A stretch of 64,000 bases of DNA from an uncultured Victivallales bacterium (GTDB taxonomy: Bacteria; Verrucomicrobiota; Lentisphaeria; Oligosphaerales; JAFGRS01), in the NCBI GenBank assembly GCA_903837355.1, contig CAILUI010000452.1:1-64000 (forward strand), written 5' to 3'. The notes below the pieces were generated by a model that made no database searches, was not told where the DNA came from, and saw only the letters and a list, made by a program, of their open reading frames with translations. Within the stretch, counting starts at the first letter, position 1; the number at the start of each line of letters is the position of its first letter. Made by a program: the position numbers and the translations under genes. Shown here one piece after another: positions 17,913 through 27,217 of this stretch.

Positions 17913-20900
17913 ATGCGTACCCACTTCTGGCCGCACACGCTGAAGGCGGGCCAGTGCCTGGTTGCACTGGTCATCGCGGTGGCTATCCTGCCTGGTCTGC
18001 GGGGACAAGAACCGCCCACGGTGCGCGAGATCCGCGTGCCGTTTGACCGCATCCCGATCCTCTTCGAGAAAGAGTCCGACCGCGTCCTGCTGCCGCGGGC
18101 GCAGTTCGCCGAGCTGCAGGCCAAGGCACGGCAGCGGACCGCGGCGGCCCCACCGGTCGCGGCCCTGCCCGTTGCCGCGACCTACCACATTGCTGTCGCC
18201 ACTGAGCGCGCTGTCATTACGGGTTCGCTCACGATCAGTGTGCTGGCCGACGGCGTGCACGAGATCCCGCTGAGCTTCTCCGGGGTCGGCCTACGCCGCG
18301 CCGAAGAGGAGGGCCGCCCCGCCGCGGTGGGACGGCTTGCCGATGGCCGCCTGGTTGCGTTTGTCGAAGGCAAAGGCGATCACACCCTGGCGGTCGAGGC
18401 CGTGGCGCCGCTGCAGACGAGCGCTGCACGCCAGGTCCTGGACATCGCTCTGCCCGTGCCACCCGGCACGCGTATCACCCTCAGTGCACCGGGCGATGTC
18501 GAACTGCGCAGCGGCGCCGCCGTCGCCTCGCGTCTCTGGGATGAGAAGGCCGGCGAGACACGCTTTGAGCTGGTGCCGCCGGGCGAGCGCCTGAGCCTGG
18601 TCATGAGCCTGAACAGCCGCCTCAAACGCCAGGACCGCGTGGTGGTGGCCCGCAGTGTCATCATCGACGAACTGACCCCCGCCTACGAACGCCTCCACGC
18701 CACGGTCTCCTTGGACGTCCTGCATCGCGCCGTCGACGAGTTCCGTTTCCAGCTTCCGGCCGGCTTCGAGGTCACCGACGTGCAATCGCCGTTGCTCTCG
18801 CGTTGGGCGGTTACGGCGGCGGGGGGTGGCATGCAGCTCGCGGTGTATCTGCGCGAGGAGACCAGCGCGGCGCTGGTGCTCGGCATCTCGGCCCAGCGCG
18901 CGCGGCCGGAGCTGACGAACTGGCAACTGCCCTGGCTGGAACCGCTGGACGTGGTCGGCCACGTGGCCATCGTCGGCGTGCTGCTCGATCGTCGTCTGCA
19001 GACCGAGGAACTGGTTGCCAGGGACGGCATCGCCATCGATAGCAGCGTCATCCTGCAGGCACTACCGGCGACGGCCCGACTGGACGACCCCGGCCGGCCG
19101 CCGCTGCGGGCGGCGATCGCCTACTACGCGCCCTCGGCCGGGTTCGCCCTGTCCGGTCGCTTCACGGCGCCTCCGGCGGGGCGGCGGGTCACCAGCAACC
19201 TGCTCCTCACCGTGGCTCGGAGCGGCCTCTCGGTTCGCGGCGGCTTTGCCGTGCTGGCCGAGAACGAGAAGCTCTTCAGTGTCGAGGTGGATGCCCCCGC
19301 CGACTGGGATGTCACGAGCGTCAGCGACGCCGCCGGCACGCCCCTGGCCTTCGAGCGCTATGCGGTTTCCGGGCAGCCCGGCAGGCTGCTGGTGCGCTTT
19401 CCCACCGGCAGCCCGCCCGGCACCCAGCAGACGGTCGTCTTTGAGGCCTCGTATGTGCCCCCAGGCTGGCTCGACCCGTGGCTGACGCGGCAGGTCGTCT
19501 TCCCGGTGTTCAGCGTGCGTGCCGCCAGCCGCGACAACGGCGCCATCGCTGCCAACGCCGGACTGGACCTGCGCGTTCTGCCCGATACCCTGCAGGGGCT
19601 GACGCCGCTGAACGAGAACGAGAAAGCCAAGTACGGTCTGGCCGGGGTCGAGGCGTCGCTGGCCTATCGCTACGACTCGCCGCCCTATGCGGCCACCCTG
19701 ACGGTCGCCCGCATCGAGCCGCGACTGACTGCCGAGACCTTCTCTTTCTTCCGTGTCGAGCAGGATGCACTGATCTGCCACGCCGAGGTCGTGTACGATG
19801 TCGCCGAAGCGCAGGCCCAGAGCCTGGAGTTACTGCTGCCCGCCAGCACCCCCGTCGCGCTCGCCATCACCGGCCTGGGCGACACCGCGGTGAAGGGGTT
19901 CAGCAGCGTGGAGGCCGGCAGCGACCGGCGCTGGCTGGTCGAACTGGCGCAGCCGGCTGCCGGCGTACGCAAGCTCGCGGTGGACTTCCAGATGCGCTTG
20001 GAGGCGGGCGCCCAGGCAGACATCAGCCTGCCCATCGTCCGCGCTGCCGGCGTGGCCTACCAGTCGGGCTTCCTGGCCGTGGAGGGCAATCCCGAACTCG
20101 ACGTGCGCCTGCCGCAACCGCCGCGCAAGGTCGACATTGGCGAACTGGTCGAGGCTGAGTATCAGCCCGGGGCGCGGCTGTTGGGCGCTTACGGGTTTGT
20201 GGGCGAACCGCCCGCGGTGACCCTCAGCGTGGTGCGGCCGCACGGCTGCCCCCTGCCGCCGGCCATCATCCAGCAGGCCCGGATCACCACCGTGTTGTCG
20301 GCCGAGGGCGCCGCCCAGTCCCAGGCCGAGTTTGTCCTGCATACCAAAGCCCTCTACCTGGAGATCGAGCTGCCGACCGCTACCCAGCTCTGGTCGGTCA
20401 CCGTCGACGGCAATCCCGCCCGGCCGCAACAGGAGAAGGAGCGCATCCTCCTGGATCTGCCTGCCAGCCAGAGCGCGACGAACCGTGTGCTGCTCCTGGT
20501 CTACGAGACGGCCATCCCGACGCTGGGCGCCCTCGGCGGCGTCAGCCTGACGGCCCCACGTCTGCTCGTCCACGAGGGCGAGGACGGTACGAGTGGTGAG
20601 GTGCCCGCCACCGACCTGCTCTGGCGCGTCTACCTGCCCACAGGCGTCGAGGTGCTGGAAGGTTCGGGGACGGTTGTGCTTGAACGCCCCGCGCGCCCGA
20701 GTCTGGCCGCGGTCAACCTGCTCCGCGGACTCTGGCAAGGCAGCGGCGGCGTTCGTTTCCGGCATGGCCTCGTCGGCGGCTGCCTGGCGGGTCTGGGCTC
20801 GGCCCGCGTCGCGGCGTTGCGCTCACACAACACCCTGGCCAAGACGACCGATGAAATGGCCGCCGCCCCACCCTACGCGGACCATTACGCGGCCACCAAG

Positions 20901-23900
20901 AGCGCGAAGCCCCAGGCCGCCCCCGCGGCCCCGCCGCCCGCTACCGCTGCCCCGCTCGCGGCGGCTAAAGAGCGCCAGGAAACGAGTCTCGAGCGCAGCG
21001 CCGGCGAGGAGCGCTTAGGGGAGGCCGAGGTCTTGGACCTGAGCCAAACGGCGACGGCAACGCCGTCGCCGAGCCCGGAGCCGACGGCGCCAGCGGGCTG
21101 GGCCGTTGAAGGTGCGCGTAGCCTCAATATCGCCCTCGTCGCCGAGGGCCCGAGTTTGCTCTTCCGCAGCCTGGGCGCGCCGCCTTCGCTGCGTCTGTTC
21201 AGTGGCAGCACGCGGCGACTCTCGGCCCTGGCCTGGGCGCTGGCTCTGGGGGTCGTTGTCGGCGGCGCGGCGCTGACCCGCCGCTGTCCGCGGACCAAGG
21301 CCGCCTACGTCGCGGCGGTGCTGGGTGCGGCGACGGTGCTGCCGGCTCTGCCTGGGATGGTCGGCTTCACGGCCGTGTTCAACGCCACCTTCTACGCGGC
21401 CTGCCTGCTGCTGCCGTACTACCTGCTGACCGGGTTTCTCGCCTGTCTGCGGCCCGCGCGGCAGGGGCCCAGCGCGGGGCTGCCGCGCGCGGCGCTGCCT
21501 CTGCTTGGCCTCGGGGTGGGCGTGCTGAGCGTGTTGTCCGGGGCCACCTCGGCCGCCGACGCGCCGAGCGTTGCCGCCCCATCCCAGGCCGTGATCATTC
21601 AAGGCATCCCGCTCGGGGAACCCGTTACTGTGCCCAAAGACGTCGTGATCGTTCCCTATGCAGCGGGGCAGGCGGAGGCGACGGGCGAGCTCGTACTGGT
21701 GCCGCGTGACACCTTTGCGGCCCTCTGGCAGGCCGCCTTCCCTGACCCCACGCGTCCGGCAGTCTCCGTGCCGTTTGCCCTCGCCGGCATGGCTATGAAG
21801 GGCACTCTCGGCAGCGGCGAGGTGCTGCAACTCGACGGCTGGATCGACGTAGACGTGTTCAGCGCCGACTTCGTGGAGGTGTCGCTGCCGCTCTCCGGGG
21901 CTGTGCTCTCGCGGGCGACACTGGATGGCCAGCCCGCGCACCTGCGGGTCGTGCAGGGAGTGACGGACGCGATCGCGGTCCAATCGCCGGCGGCGCTGCC
22001 AACGGCGGCGGCGGCGACGCTGGTGTCGCTGCCGATCCAAGGCCGCGGTCGGCACCGGCTCGAGCTCACGGCACAGGTTCGTCTGACTCGGCAAGGAGGC
22101 TGGCGGGTTGCGGCGGCCGTGCTGCCGGTGGCTCCGGCTGCCACCCTCGATCTGATCGTGCCGGACGCGGGCACCGAGGTCCGGTTCAGCAACGTCTCTG
22201 ACCGACAGGTGTATGATGACTGCGCCGCCGGCGACACCCTCCGCACCACACTGCCGCCCGATGGCGCGCTCCGGGTCCAGTGGCGACCACGGGTCAGCGA
22301 AGGCCAGGTCGACCGGTCTCTGACCGTGGTCTCAAAGGCAACCTTCGATATCCTCGACGACCGCTTGCAGACGGCCTGGGCCATGGACCTGGCCTTTCGG
22401 CATGGCGATCGTGAGGTGTTCACCGTTGATCTGCCCGCCGGTTACCAGGTTGAGCGCGTCGAAGGCAGCAATGTGCGCGGCTGGGAGTTGCGCCAGGATG
22501 GCCCGTTGCAGCGGCTGGATATCGCCCTTCTCAAGCAGGCGCGGAACAGCGAGAATTTCGTCGTGCATGCCTGGCGGCAGGGCGCCAACGGGATGGCCGG
22601 GGAGACCGTCATCGAGGCCCCGGTGCTGGGAGTTGTCGGTGCCATCCGGCATACGGGTCAGTTGCGGGTTCGGCACAGTCCGGCACTGAGCCTGCGCAGC
22701 GTCGAGGCGGGCGGACTGCAACGTATCGATATGCCCGCTGAGGCGGCGCCGGTTGTACGCGACAGTCCGCTGGGAACGGCGCCGTTCCAGGCCTATGAGT
22801 TCGTGCAAGTGCCCTTTGCGCTGAAGCTCGCGGTCACTGCGGCCACGCCCGAGGTGACCGCGACCGTGCAGACGATTCTGCGGATTGCCGAGCGCGAGCG
22901 GCACCTCGAGAGCCGTTTCCTGCTTAGCGTTCAGCAGCGGCCTCTGCACCGAATCCGCATCGACGTTCCGGCCGACCTCGAGCTCGATCGGGTCAGCGCG
23001 CCGGGCGTCTTCGAGTGGGGTATCGCCAAGGCCGGCGCGGTGCAGGTGGTGACGGTCTATCTGGCCAATGGGTTGCGGGGCGACGTACCGCTGGTGCTGA
23101 CGGGCCGGCTGGGGCTTCCAGCCGTGGTGACGGAGGTCGCCGTGCCGCGCCTGTGGGTGCTCGACGTCGGGCGCCAGGAGGGCTGCATTGCAGTTCAGGT
23201 CGATCCGCTGTACGACGTCGTCCCGCGCCAGCTCGTCGGCATCGAGAGCGTCCACCTGCGTCGCGTTCTGGATTGGCTGGCGGAAGCGCAGCGCCCGTTG
23301 ACCCGTCTGGCGCTCAGCTACACCCAGGCGGCGCAGTCGGGCCTGATCGCGCTGCAACCGCTGGCGGCGGGCGTGCGCTGCCACACCGTCACCAACGTTC
23401 GGGTCACGGACCGTGCCATCGAAGAGACAACACTGCTCTACTTTGAGGTCTACAAGGCGGCGGTGCAGGAGTTCCGCTTCCGTCTCCCCAAACGCCTGGC
23501 GGAGGCGCGCATCACCGTCCCGCATCTGCGGCAGAAGACGGTGACCCCAGTGGCCGACCGCGACGCGGTCAGCGTCGTGCTCGAACTGCAGGACCAGGTG
23601 ACCGGCGAGGTGCGGGTCCTCATCGAGCACGACCGGCTGCTGACGGAACAGGAGCAGGAGATCACCCTGCCTGAGGTCGAGAGCGGCCGTACAGACCGGC
23701 AGTACCTGGCCGTGGAGAGCGCCGGCCGCGACGAGGTGCTGGTCGAGGCCGGCGACGGTTTCGATGTGCTGACTGCCCAGCAGCAGGAATGGGGGCTGAT
23801 CTCGGGGCTGTTCCAGGGCGGTTCGACCCAGGCCTACATGGCCAGGTCCGGCATCGCGGCACCGCGGGCGACCTTCCGGACCAAACCGCGGCTGGCCGTC

Positions 23901-25739
23901 GAGACTGCCGGCGCCCGCATCGGGCTGGCCTCCACCCTGATGCTGCTCGACGACAGTGGCTCCTATCGCGCGGCCCAGACCTACCATGTGGACAACCGTA
24001 CGGAGCAGTTCCTCGAGTTGCAGATGCCGGCGGGGGCGGCGCTGTGGGCCGTGCGCGTCGGCGACGACCTGGCCAAGCCCATCCAGCCAGATCCCGCGGC
24101 ACCCTGGCGCGTGCAGGTGCCGCTGGTCAAGACGGCGGCGGGCGACCTGGACTACAGCGTCGTCCTCAAGTATGCCGGCCGTCTGCGCCTGCCCGGACCG
24201 CTCCGGCCCGTGGACCTGCCTTTCGTGCGCACGCTCAACATCAATGTCGAGCAGAGTCAGGTCGAACTGTGGTTGCCGACGACGCGCCAGTGGTTCGGCT
24301 TTGACGGTACCCTGCGCCGGGTTCGCCAGGGCGGCGAGTTCGAGGCCGGTTACCTGGCCTACCAGAACAAGCTCGCCAAACGCCTCTTGGAGACGTTGCA
24401 GTTCGGCAGCGCCTTTGAGAAGGCGCGCGCAGCCAGCAACCTGCGCCAGGTCAATGTGACCCTGGCTGAGTCGCAGCAGTTACTCGAACTCGGTGACAGC
24501 ATGCTGGCAAACCAGGACCTGCAGAGTCAGGTGGAGCAGTCACAGAAGCTGGTTCAGGACGCGGATCGGCAACTGCAGCAGGCCGAGAGCGAGCAGTCCG
24601 CCATCTCACTGGACGACAATCGTAAGCGCATGAACCTGGCGTTCAGTGAACAGACCACGGGGCTGGCCCGCAACCGCGTCATCGAGGCCGGCACGAACTG
24701 GGACGCGGCAGTGCTGCGACAGACGCCGACCGCGTCCGCCGTCGACTCTTTCCAGCGTGACTGGCTGGTGAGCAATGCGCTCGCCGCCGACACCCCGAGC
24801 GCGCCGGCACAGCCCGTCGCCGGCGACGGGGTCGAGTTGGGCCGTACCGACGCTGAGCAAGGTAAGGATGAAAACAGGAAGCGGGAGGCTACCGTCGGCG
24901 GGGCCGCGCCGTCGCCCAGCGAGGAGCCGCAGGCGGTACGGATGGACAGCCTCGAAGCGAAGGTCGCACGGCCGCCGGCGGAGGACTTCGGGACGAAGGC
25001 TTCCGGTCGCCGTGGCCAGCAGACTCGCGCCGCCCAGTACCAACAGAAGCTGGCCGCGGGCAAGAGCAAGGGCGCACCGGCCGAGGCCAACAGCAGTCCC
25101 TGGTTTGCCGTGGCGGGCGAGATGGGGGGTCGGCCTGAGCAACTGGCAGTGCCCGGCCTGACGGCTGCCAACGCGGCGGGGATGCCCGGCGGGATGCCGC
25201 AGAGCGGACCGGCCAACCCGCTCCTCTTCGATGCCGCAACGGGAGCTGGCGCAGCGGGCAACCAGTTGGCACAGATGGGCCAGATGGCGCCGGGGGCCGG
25301 CATGGCGGGGAATGCTGACTACGCCAATGGTGCCGGCGCTGGCCTGGCCGGGGCGACGGGGCTGGCCAGCCTTGACGTGAGGTTCCCCGGCTTTGACCCG
25401 CAGCGTTGGGCGGCGTATCGGTTCACGACGCCGCGCGGCAGCGTCCGCATCACGGCGCGAGCCCTGGCGGTGCACGCGCTCGAGAGGCTGGAGCGCCTGG
25501 GGGCGGCCGTGGCGGCGGTGGTCTTGGTGTTGAGCCTGCGCCGCCTATGGCGGCCGGTGCGGCTGACGGCGAGTGCGCAGCGCTCGCTGGCGACTTACGG
25601 CATCCTGGCTGGCCTGGTCAGTCTGCTGCTCGGCATCTGCCCGATGGCGGGTGTGGCGGCCCTGCTTGGGGGTATCTGCTGGCGCCTGGCCCTGGCCCTG
25701 GCCCGCCGCCTCGCGTATCGTCGGGCTGATCCGTTGTAG
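17913..25739 (+). CDS. Giant two-unit secreted beta-rich envelope protein
   Basis: The 2608-residue protein has no family I can name. It has a signal peptide (1-~32), then unit B, starting with RVPFDRI and RVLLPRAQF (~40-65), the same motif pair as the upstream gene. Four hydrophobic helices follow at ~1103-1206. The fourth ends like a signal peptide (GATSAADA). Unit C follows with VIVPYA and LVLVPRDTFAALWQ, LDVGRQEG at ~1750, a Gln/Glu-rich coiled coil at ~2170-2230, a Gly/Met/Pro-rich linker and three C-terminal helices. An even number of helices in the middle puts both ectodomains outside. The strong AAGGAGG at 17898-17904, overlapping the previous stop, selects the ATG at 17913 over the GTG at 17895. 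It is co-translated with unit A. Confidence 0.87.
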   Translation: MRTHFWPHTLKAGQCLVALVIAVAILPGLRGQEPPTVREIRVPFDRIPILFEKESDRVLLPRAQFAELQAKARQRTAAAPPVAALPVAATYHIAVATERAVITGSLTISVLADGVHEIPLSFSGVGLRRAEEEGRPAAVGRLADGRLVAFVEGKGDHTLAVEAVAPLQTSAARQVLDIALPVPPGTRITLSAPGDVELRSGAAVASRLWDEKAGETRFELVPPGERLSLVMSLNSRLKRQDRVVVARSVIIDELTPAYERLHATVSLDVLHRAVDEFRFQLPAGFEVTDVQSPLLSRWAVTAAGGGMQLAVYLREETSAALVLGISAQRARPELTNWQLPWLEPLDVVGHVAIVGVLLDRRLQTEELVARDGIAIDSSVILQALPATARLDDPGRPPLRAAIAYYAPSAGFALSGRFTAPPAGRRVTSNLLLTVARSGLSVRGGFAVLAENEKLFSVEVDAPADWDVTSVSDAAGTPLAFERYAVSGQPGRLLVRFPTGSPPGTQQTVVFEASYVPPGWLDPWLTRQVVFPVFSVRAASRDNGAIAANAGLDLRVLPDTLQGLTPLNENEKAKYGLAGVEASLAYRYDSPPYAATLTVARIEPRLTAETFSFFRVEQDALICHAEVVYDVAEAQAQSLELLLPASTPVALAITGLGDTAVKGFSSVEAGSDRRWLVELAQPAAGVRKLAVDFQMRLEAGAQADISLPIVRAAGVAYQSGFLAVEGNPELDVRLPQPPRKVDIGELVEAEYQPGARLLGAYGFVGEPPAVTLSVVRPHGCPLPPAIIQQARITTVLSAEGAAQSQAEFVLHTKALYLEIELPTATQLWSVTVDGNPARPQQEKERILLDLPASQSATNRVLLLVYETAIPTLGALGGVSLTAPRLLVHEGEDGTSGEVPATDLLWRVYLPTGVEVLEGSGTVVLERPARPSLAAVNLLRGLWQGSGGVRFRHGLVGGCLAGLGSARVAALRSHNTLAKTTDEMAAAPPYADHYAATKSAKPQAAPAAPPPATAAPLAAAKERQETSLERSAGEERLGEAEVLDLSQTATATPSPSPEPTAPAGWAVEGARSLNIALVAEGPSLLFRSLGAPPSLRLFSGSTRRLSALAWALALGVVVGGAALTRRCPRTKAAYVAAVLGAATVLPALPGMVGFTAVFNATFYAACLLLPYYLLTGFLACLRPARQGPSAGLPRAALPLLGLGVGVLSVLSGATSAADAPSVAAPSQAVIIQGIPLGEPVTVPKDVVIVPYAAGQAEATGELVLVPRDTFAALWQAAFPDPTRPAVSVPFALAGMAMKGTLGSGEVLQLDGWIDVDVFSADFVEVSLPLSGAVLSRATLDGQPAHLRVVQGVTDAIAVQSPAALPTAAAATLVSLPIQGRGRHRLELTAQVRLTRQGGWRVAAAVLPVAPAATLDLIVPDAGTEVRFSNVSDRQVYDDCAAGDTLRTTLPPDGALRVQWRPRVSEGQVDRSLTVVSKATFDILDDRLQTAWAMDLAFRHGDREVFTVDLPAGYQVERVEGSNVRGWELRQDGPLQRLDIALLKQARNSENFVVHAWRQGANGMAGETVIEAPVLGVVGAIRHTGQLRVRHSPALSLRSVEAGGLQRIDMPAEAAPVVRDSPLGTAPFQAYEFVQVPFALKLAVTAATPEVTATVQTILRIAERERHLESRFLLSVQQRPLHRIRIDVPADLELDRVSAPGVFEWGIAKAGAVQVVTVYLANGLRGDVPLVLTGRLGLPAVVTEVAVPRLWVLDVGRQEGCIAVQVDPLYDVVPRQLVGIESVHLRRVLDWLAEAQRPLTRLALSYTQAAQSGLIALQPLAAGVRCHTVTNVRVTDRAIEETTLLYFEVYKAAVQEFRFRLPKRLAEARITVPHLRQKTVTPVADRDAVSVVLELQDQVTGEVRVLIEHDRLLTEQEQEITLPEVESGRTDRQYLAVESAGRDEVLVEAGDGFDVLTAQQQEWGLISGLFQGGSTQAYMARSGIAAPRATFRTKPRLAVETAGARIGLASTLMLLDDSGSYRAAQTYHVDNRTEQFLELQMPAGAALWAVRVGDDLAKPIQPDPAAPWRVQVPLVKTAAGDLDYSVVLKYAGRLRLPGPLRPVDLPFVRTLNINVEQSQVELWLPTTRQWFGFDGTLRRVRQGGEFEAGYLAYQNKLAKRLLETLQFGSAFEKARAASNLRQVNVTLAESQQLLELGDSMLANQDLQSQVEQSQKLVQDADRQLQQAESEQSAISLDDNRKRMNLAFSEQTTGLARNRVIEAGTNWDAAVLRQTPTASAVDSFQRDWLVSNALAADTPSAPAQPVAGDGVELGRTDAEQGKDENRKREATVGGAAPSPSEEPQAVRMDSLEAKVARPPAEDFGTKASGRRGQQTRAAQYQQKLAAGKSKGAPAEANSSPWFAVAGEMGGRPEQLAVPGLTAANAAGMPGGMPQSGPANPLLFDAATGAGAAGNQLAQMGQMAPGAGMAGNADYANGAGAGLAGATGLASLDVRFPGFDPQRWAAYRFTTPRGSVRITARALAVHALERLERLGAAVAAVVLVLSLRRLWRPVRLTASAQRSLATYGILAGLVSLLLGICPMAGVAALLGGICWRLALALARRLAYRRADPL

Positions 25740-25806
25740 TCCAGCGTTGAGGGTCCCGACAGAGCCCTGACTGCGGGCAGAAAAACAGCGTCGTCCGTAG
25801 ACAGTG

Positions 25807-25836
25807 ACGGAGCAGGGCGCTCTCGCCCTGCTCCGT
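25807..25836. terminator. Bidirectional terminator hairpin between convergent genes
   Basis: A perfect 13-bp stem (ACGGAGCAGGGCG against CGCCCTGCTCCGT) with a CTCT loop lies between the giant-protein gene (+) and the pseudopilin gene (-). No T-tract follows on either side, so it may stop transcription only weakly or protect 3' ends. Confidence 0.65.
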
Positions 25837-25908
25837 GGCCACCGCGAGGCCCACGCGCCGCGCACCGCCTTCTGCCGCGGTCCGGCGCGCTGAGCCCAGA
25901 CAGGCTTC

Positions 25909-26631
25909 TCACTGGTCGTAGGGATCGCCGCCGCCGATGTCCCAGTTAGTGCCGTAGAAGAACCAGTTCAGGTCGAAGTTCGGCGTCCCGATCGCGCTCA
26001 CCCTCGGCACGTTGACGGCCGCGGCGTGGCCGTCAATGAAAGCGCCGTTGCAGCGCTTGCTCTGCTCCGTGTCGCCGCTCCAGCAGTAGGGGCTGCTGGC
26101 TCCCGAGTGCCAGGCTTCCTCGATCAGCATCGCCATCTGCGACGGACGTTTGGCCGTCGTGTCCTTGATGGACCGGTTGGCGATGGCCGAATAGGCGTCG
26201 AGGGCATGGCGCCAGTAGTAGGAGCCGCGCGCGAGGGTCAGGCCCCAGCGGTCGGCATTGCTGTCCGAGGGGCAGTCCCACACCTTCGCGTCCGTAAGAT
26301 AGGGACTCAGAACCAGGCCGATGCCGGCCCTTGCCGTCCGCGAGTTGTCGCTGTGGACGCGCACGGCGTAGTTCTGGATGTGGGCGGCGCCTTGGTAGGC
26401 GCCGGCGGGGAACGTCCAGCCCGGTGTGCTCCGCGAGTCCGGGAAGGCGTTCCCGTAGTCAGTGGCATACATGATCAGCGCCAAGCTCGCCTGCTTCAAG
26501 TTCGACACACAGGAGATCGCCTGCGCCTTCTCACGCGCCTTGGCCAGGGCCGGCAGCAACATCGCTGCCAGGATGGCGATGATTGCGATCACCACCAGGA
26601 GTTCGATCAACGTGAAACGCCTCTTGCTCAC
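25909..26631 (-). CDS. Type II secretion/pilin-like pseudopilin (DGH type)
   Basis: The 240-residue protein has a type IV pilin-like N-terminus: short basic leader MSKRR, then FTLIELLVVIAIIAILAAML with the conserved Glu five residues after the cut site. The residue before the cut is Arg rather than the usual Gly. The C-terminal half has the CPSD segment and FIDGHAA, the DGH motif of the H-X9-DG-like pseudopilins abundant in PVC bacteria. It would be processed by a prepilin peptidase and form short periplasmic fibres. I chose GTG at 26631. The upstream in-frame extension does not look like protein, and the nearby ATG is out of frame. No secretion genes are adjacent, as is usual for these stand-alone copies. 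Confidence 0.88.
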   Translation of the reverse strand: MSKRRFTLIELLVVIAIIAILAAMLLPALAKAREKAQAISCVSNLKQASLALIMYATDYGNAFPDSRSTPGWTFPAGAYQGAAHIQNYAVRVHSDNSRTARAGIGLVLSPYLTDAKVWDCPSDSNADRWGLTLARGSYYWRHALDAYSAIANRSIKDTTAKRPSQMAMLIEEAWHSGASSPYCWSGDTEQSKRCNGAFIDGHAAAVNVPRVSAIGTPNFDLNWFFYGTNWDIGGGDPYDQ

Positions 26632-26804
26632 CACACACCCCCATACCCTATAGTTCGTTGAGCCGACACCGGACCGCCAGCGGCGACCCTTCTTGATATC
26701 GCTCGGCAAGTGTAGTGGCGCGCGCCCTTCTGTCAACTCGGGAGGCGCATCTTGCCGCACTGACGAAGAGGGCAGGTGAAGGGTGACGAATGACGGATGG
26801 TTGG

Positions 26805-26940
26805 GGACACTGCGCCAGAAAGGTGTCCAGACACGCCAGAACCCGGTTGAACCGATCCGGACCCGAGAGTAACGTAAGTCGCACCGTAAGTCACTCCTAT
26901 AGTTCCAACCTATTGGCGTATAGCGACTTACGGTTTTTTT
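26805..26940 (+). ncRNA. Possible small structured RNA ending in a terminator
   Basis: A 6-bp hairpin (GGACAC 26805-26810 with GTGTCC 26824-26829) precedes a terminator-like hairpin and T-tract on the plus strand. No plus-strand coding gene lies between the terminator at 25.8 kb and this point, so the terminator would have to end a non-coding transcript or a leader. The 5' end is unknown. This does not match any riboswitch or known small RNA I can recall. Confidence 0.3.
26873..26940 (+). terminator. Terminator with two competing upstream arms
   Basis: GACTTACGGT (26925-26934) runs into seven T residues (26934-26940). It can pair perfectly with ACCGTAAGTC (26883-26892), extended by an inner CTATA/TATAG pairing. 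The overlapping GCGACTTACG (26923-26932) can instead pair over 10 bp with CGTAAGTCGC (26873-26882). The two left arms are a 12-base-spaced direct repeat of CGTAAGTC. The two pairings exclude each other. Confidence 0.55.
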
Positions 26941-27217
26941 CTGGCTACATGACGGGATTGCTCATCCCTATCGATCTTCTCTGATGGGGTCTCGCCAACC
27001 TGGGGAAGCATGCCTTCGTCGTTCGTGGCAAGTAGGGGTTCAGGGCCGCAAGGACCCCAAGCAGCCACCGAAGCATTGAGCCAAAGCCAGCCCCACAGGC
27101 CGTGAGCCTGGCGAACGGCCAGCGTGCGGCCGGCGAGCGCTCCGTACGGCCAGGTGGAACGGGGACGTTAGTGGGCTGCGGGGGTAATCGCCGATCGGGC
27201 ATGGAGCAGTGACCGTC

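Larger units (their letters stand above)
26632..27217. other. Gene-free region upstream of tsaC
   Basis: No protein gene is supported in this stretch of nearly 600 bases. The small open frames at 26790-26984 (+) and 26945-27202 (-) lack ribosome binding sites and protein-like composition. The left part must hold the pseudopilin promoter (-). The middle holds inverted repeats and a terminator-like hairpin, listed separately. The part from 26941 to 27217 shows no feature I recognise and probably contains the tsaC promoter. Confidence 0.5.

Noticed and set aside
22332..23987. 551-codon minus-strand open frame inside the giant gene
   Set aside because: It is a shadow of the giant envelope gene, with Arg/His/Gln-rich, non-protein-like composition.
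26790..26984. Small plus-strand open frame in the gap before tsaC
   Set aside because: It has no ribosome binding site and overlaps the terminator-like hairpin and T-tract, and the sequence is not protein-like.
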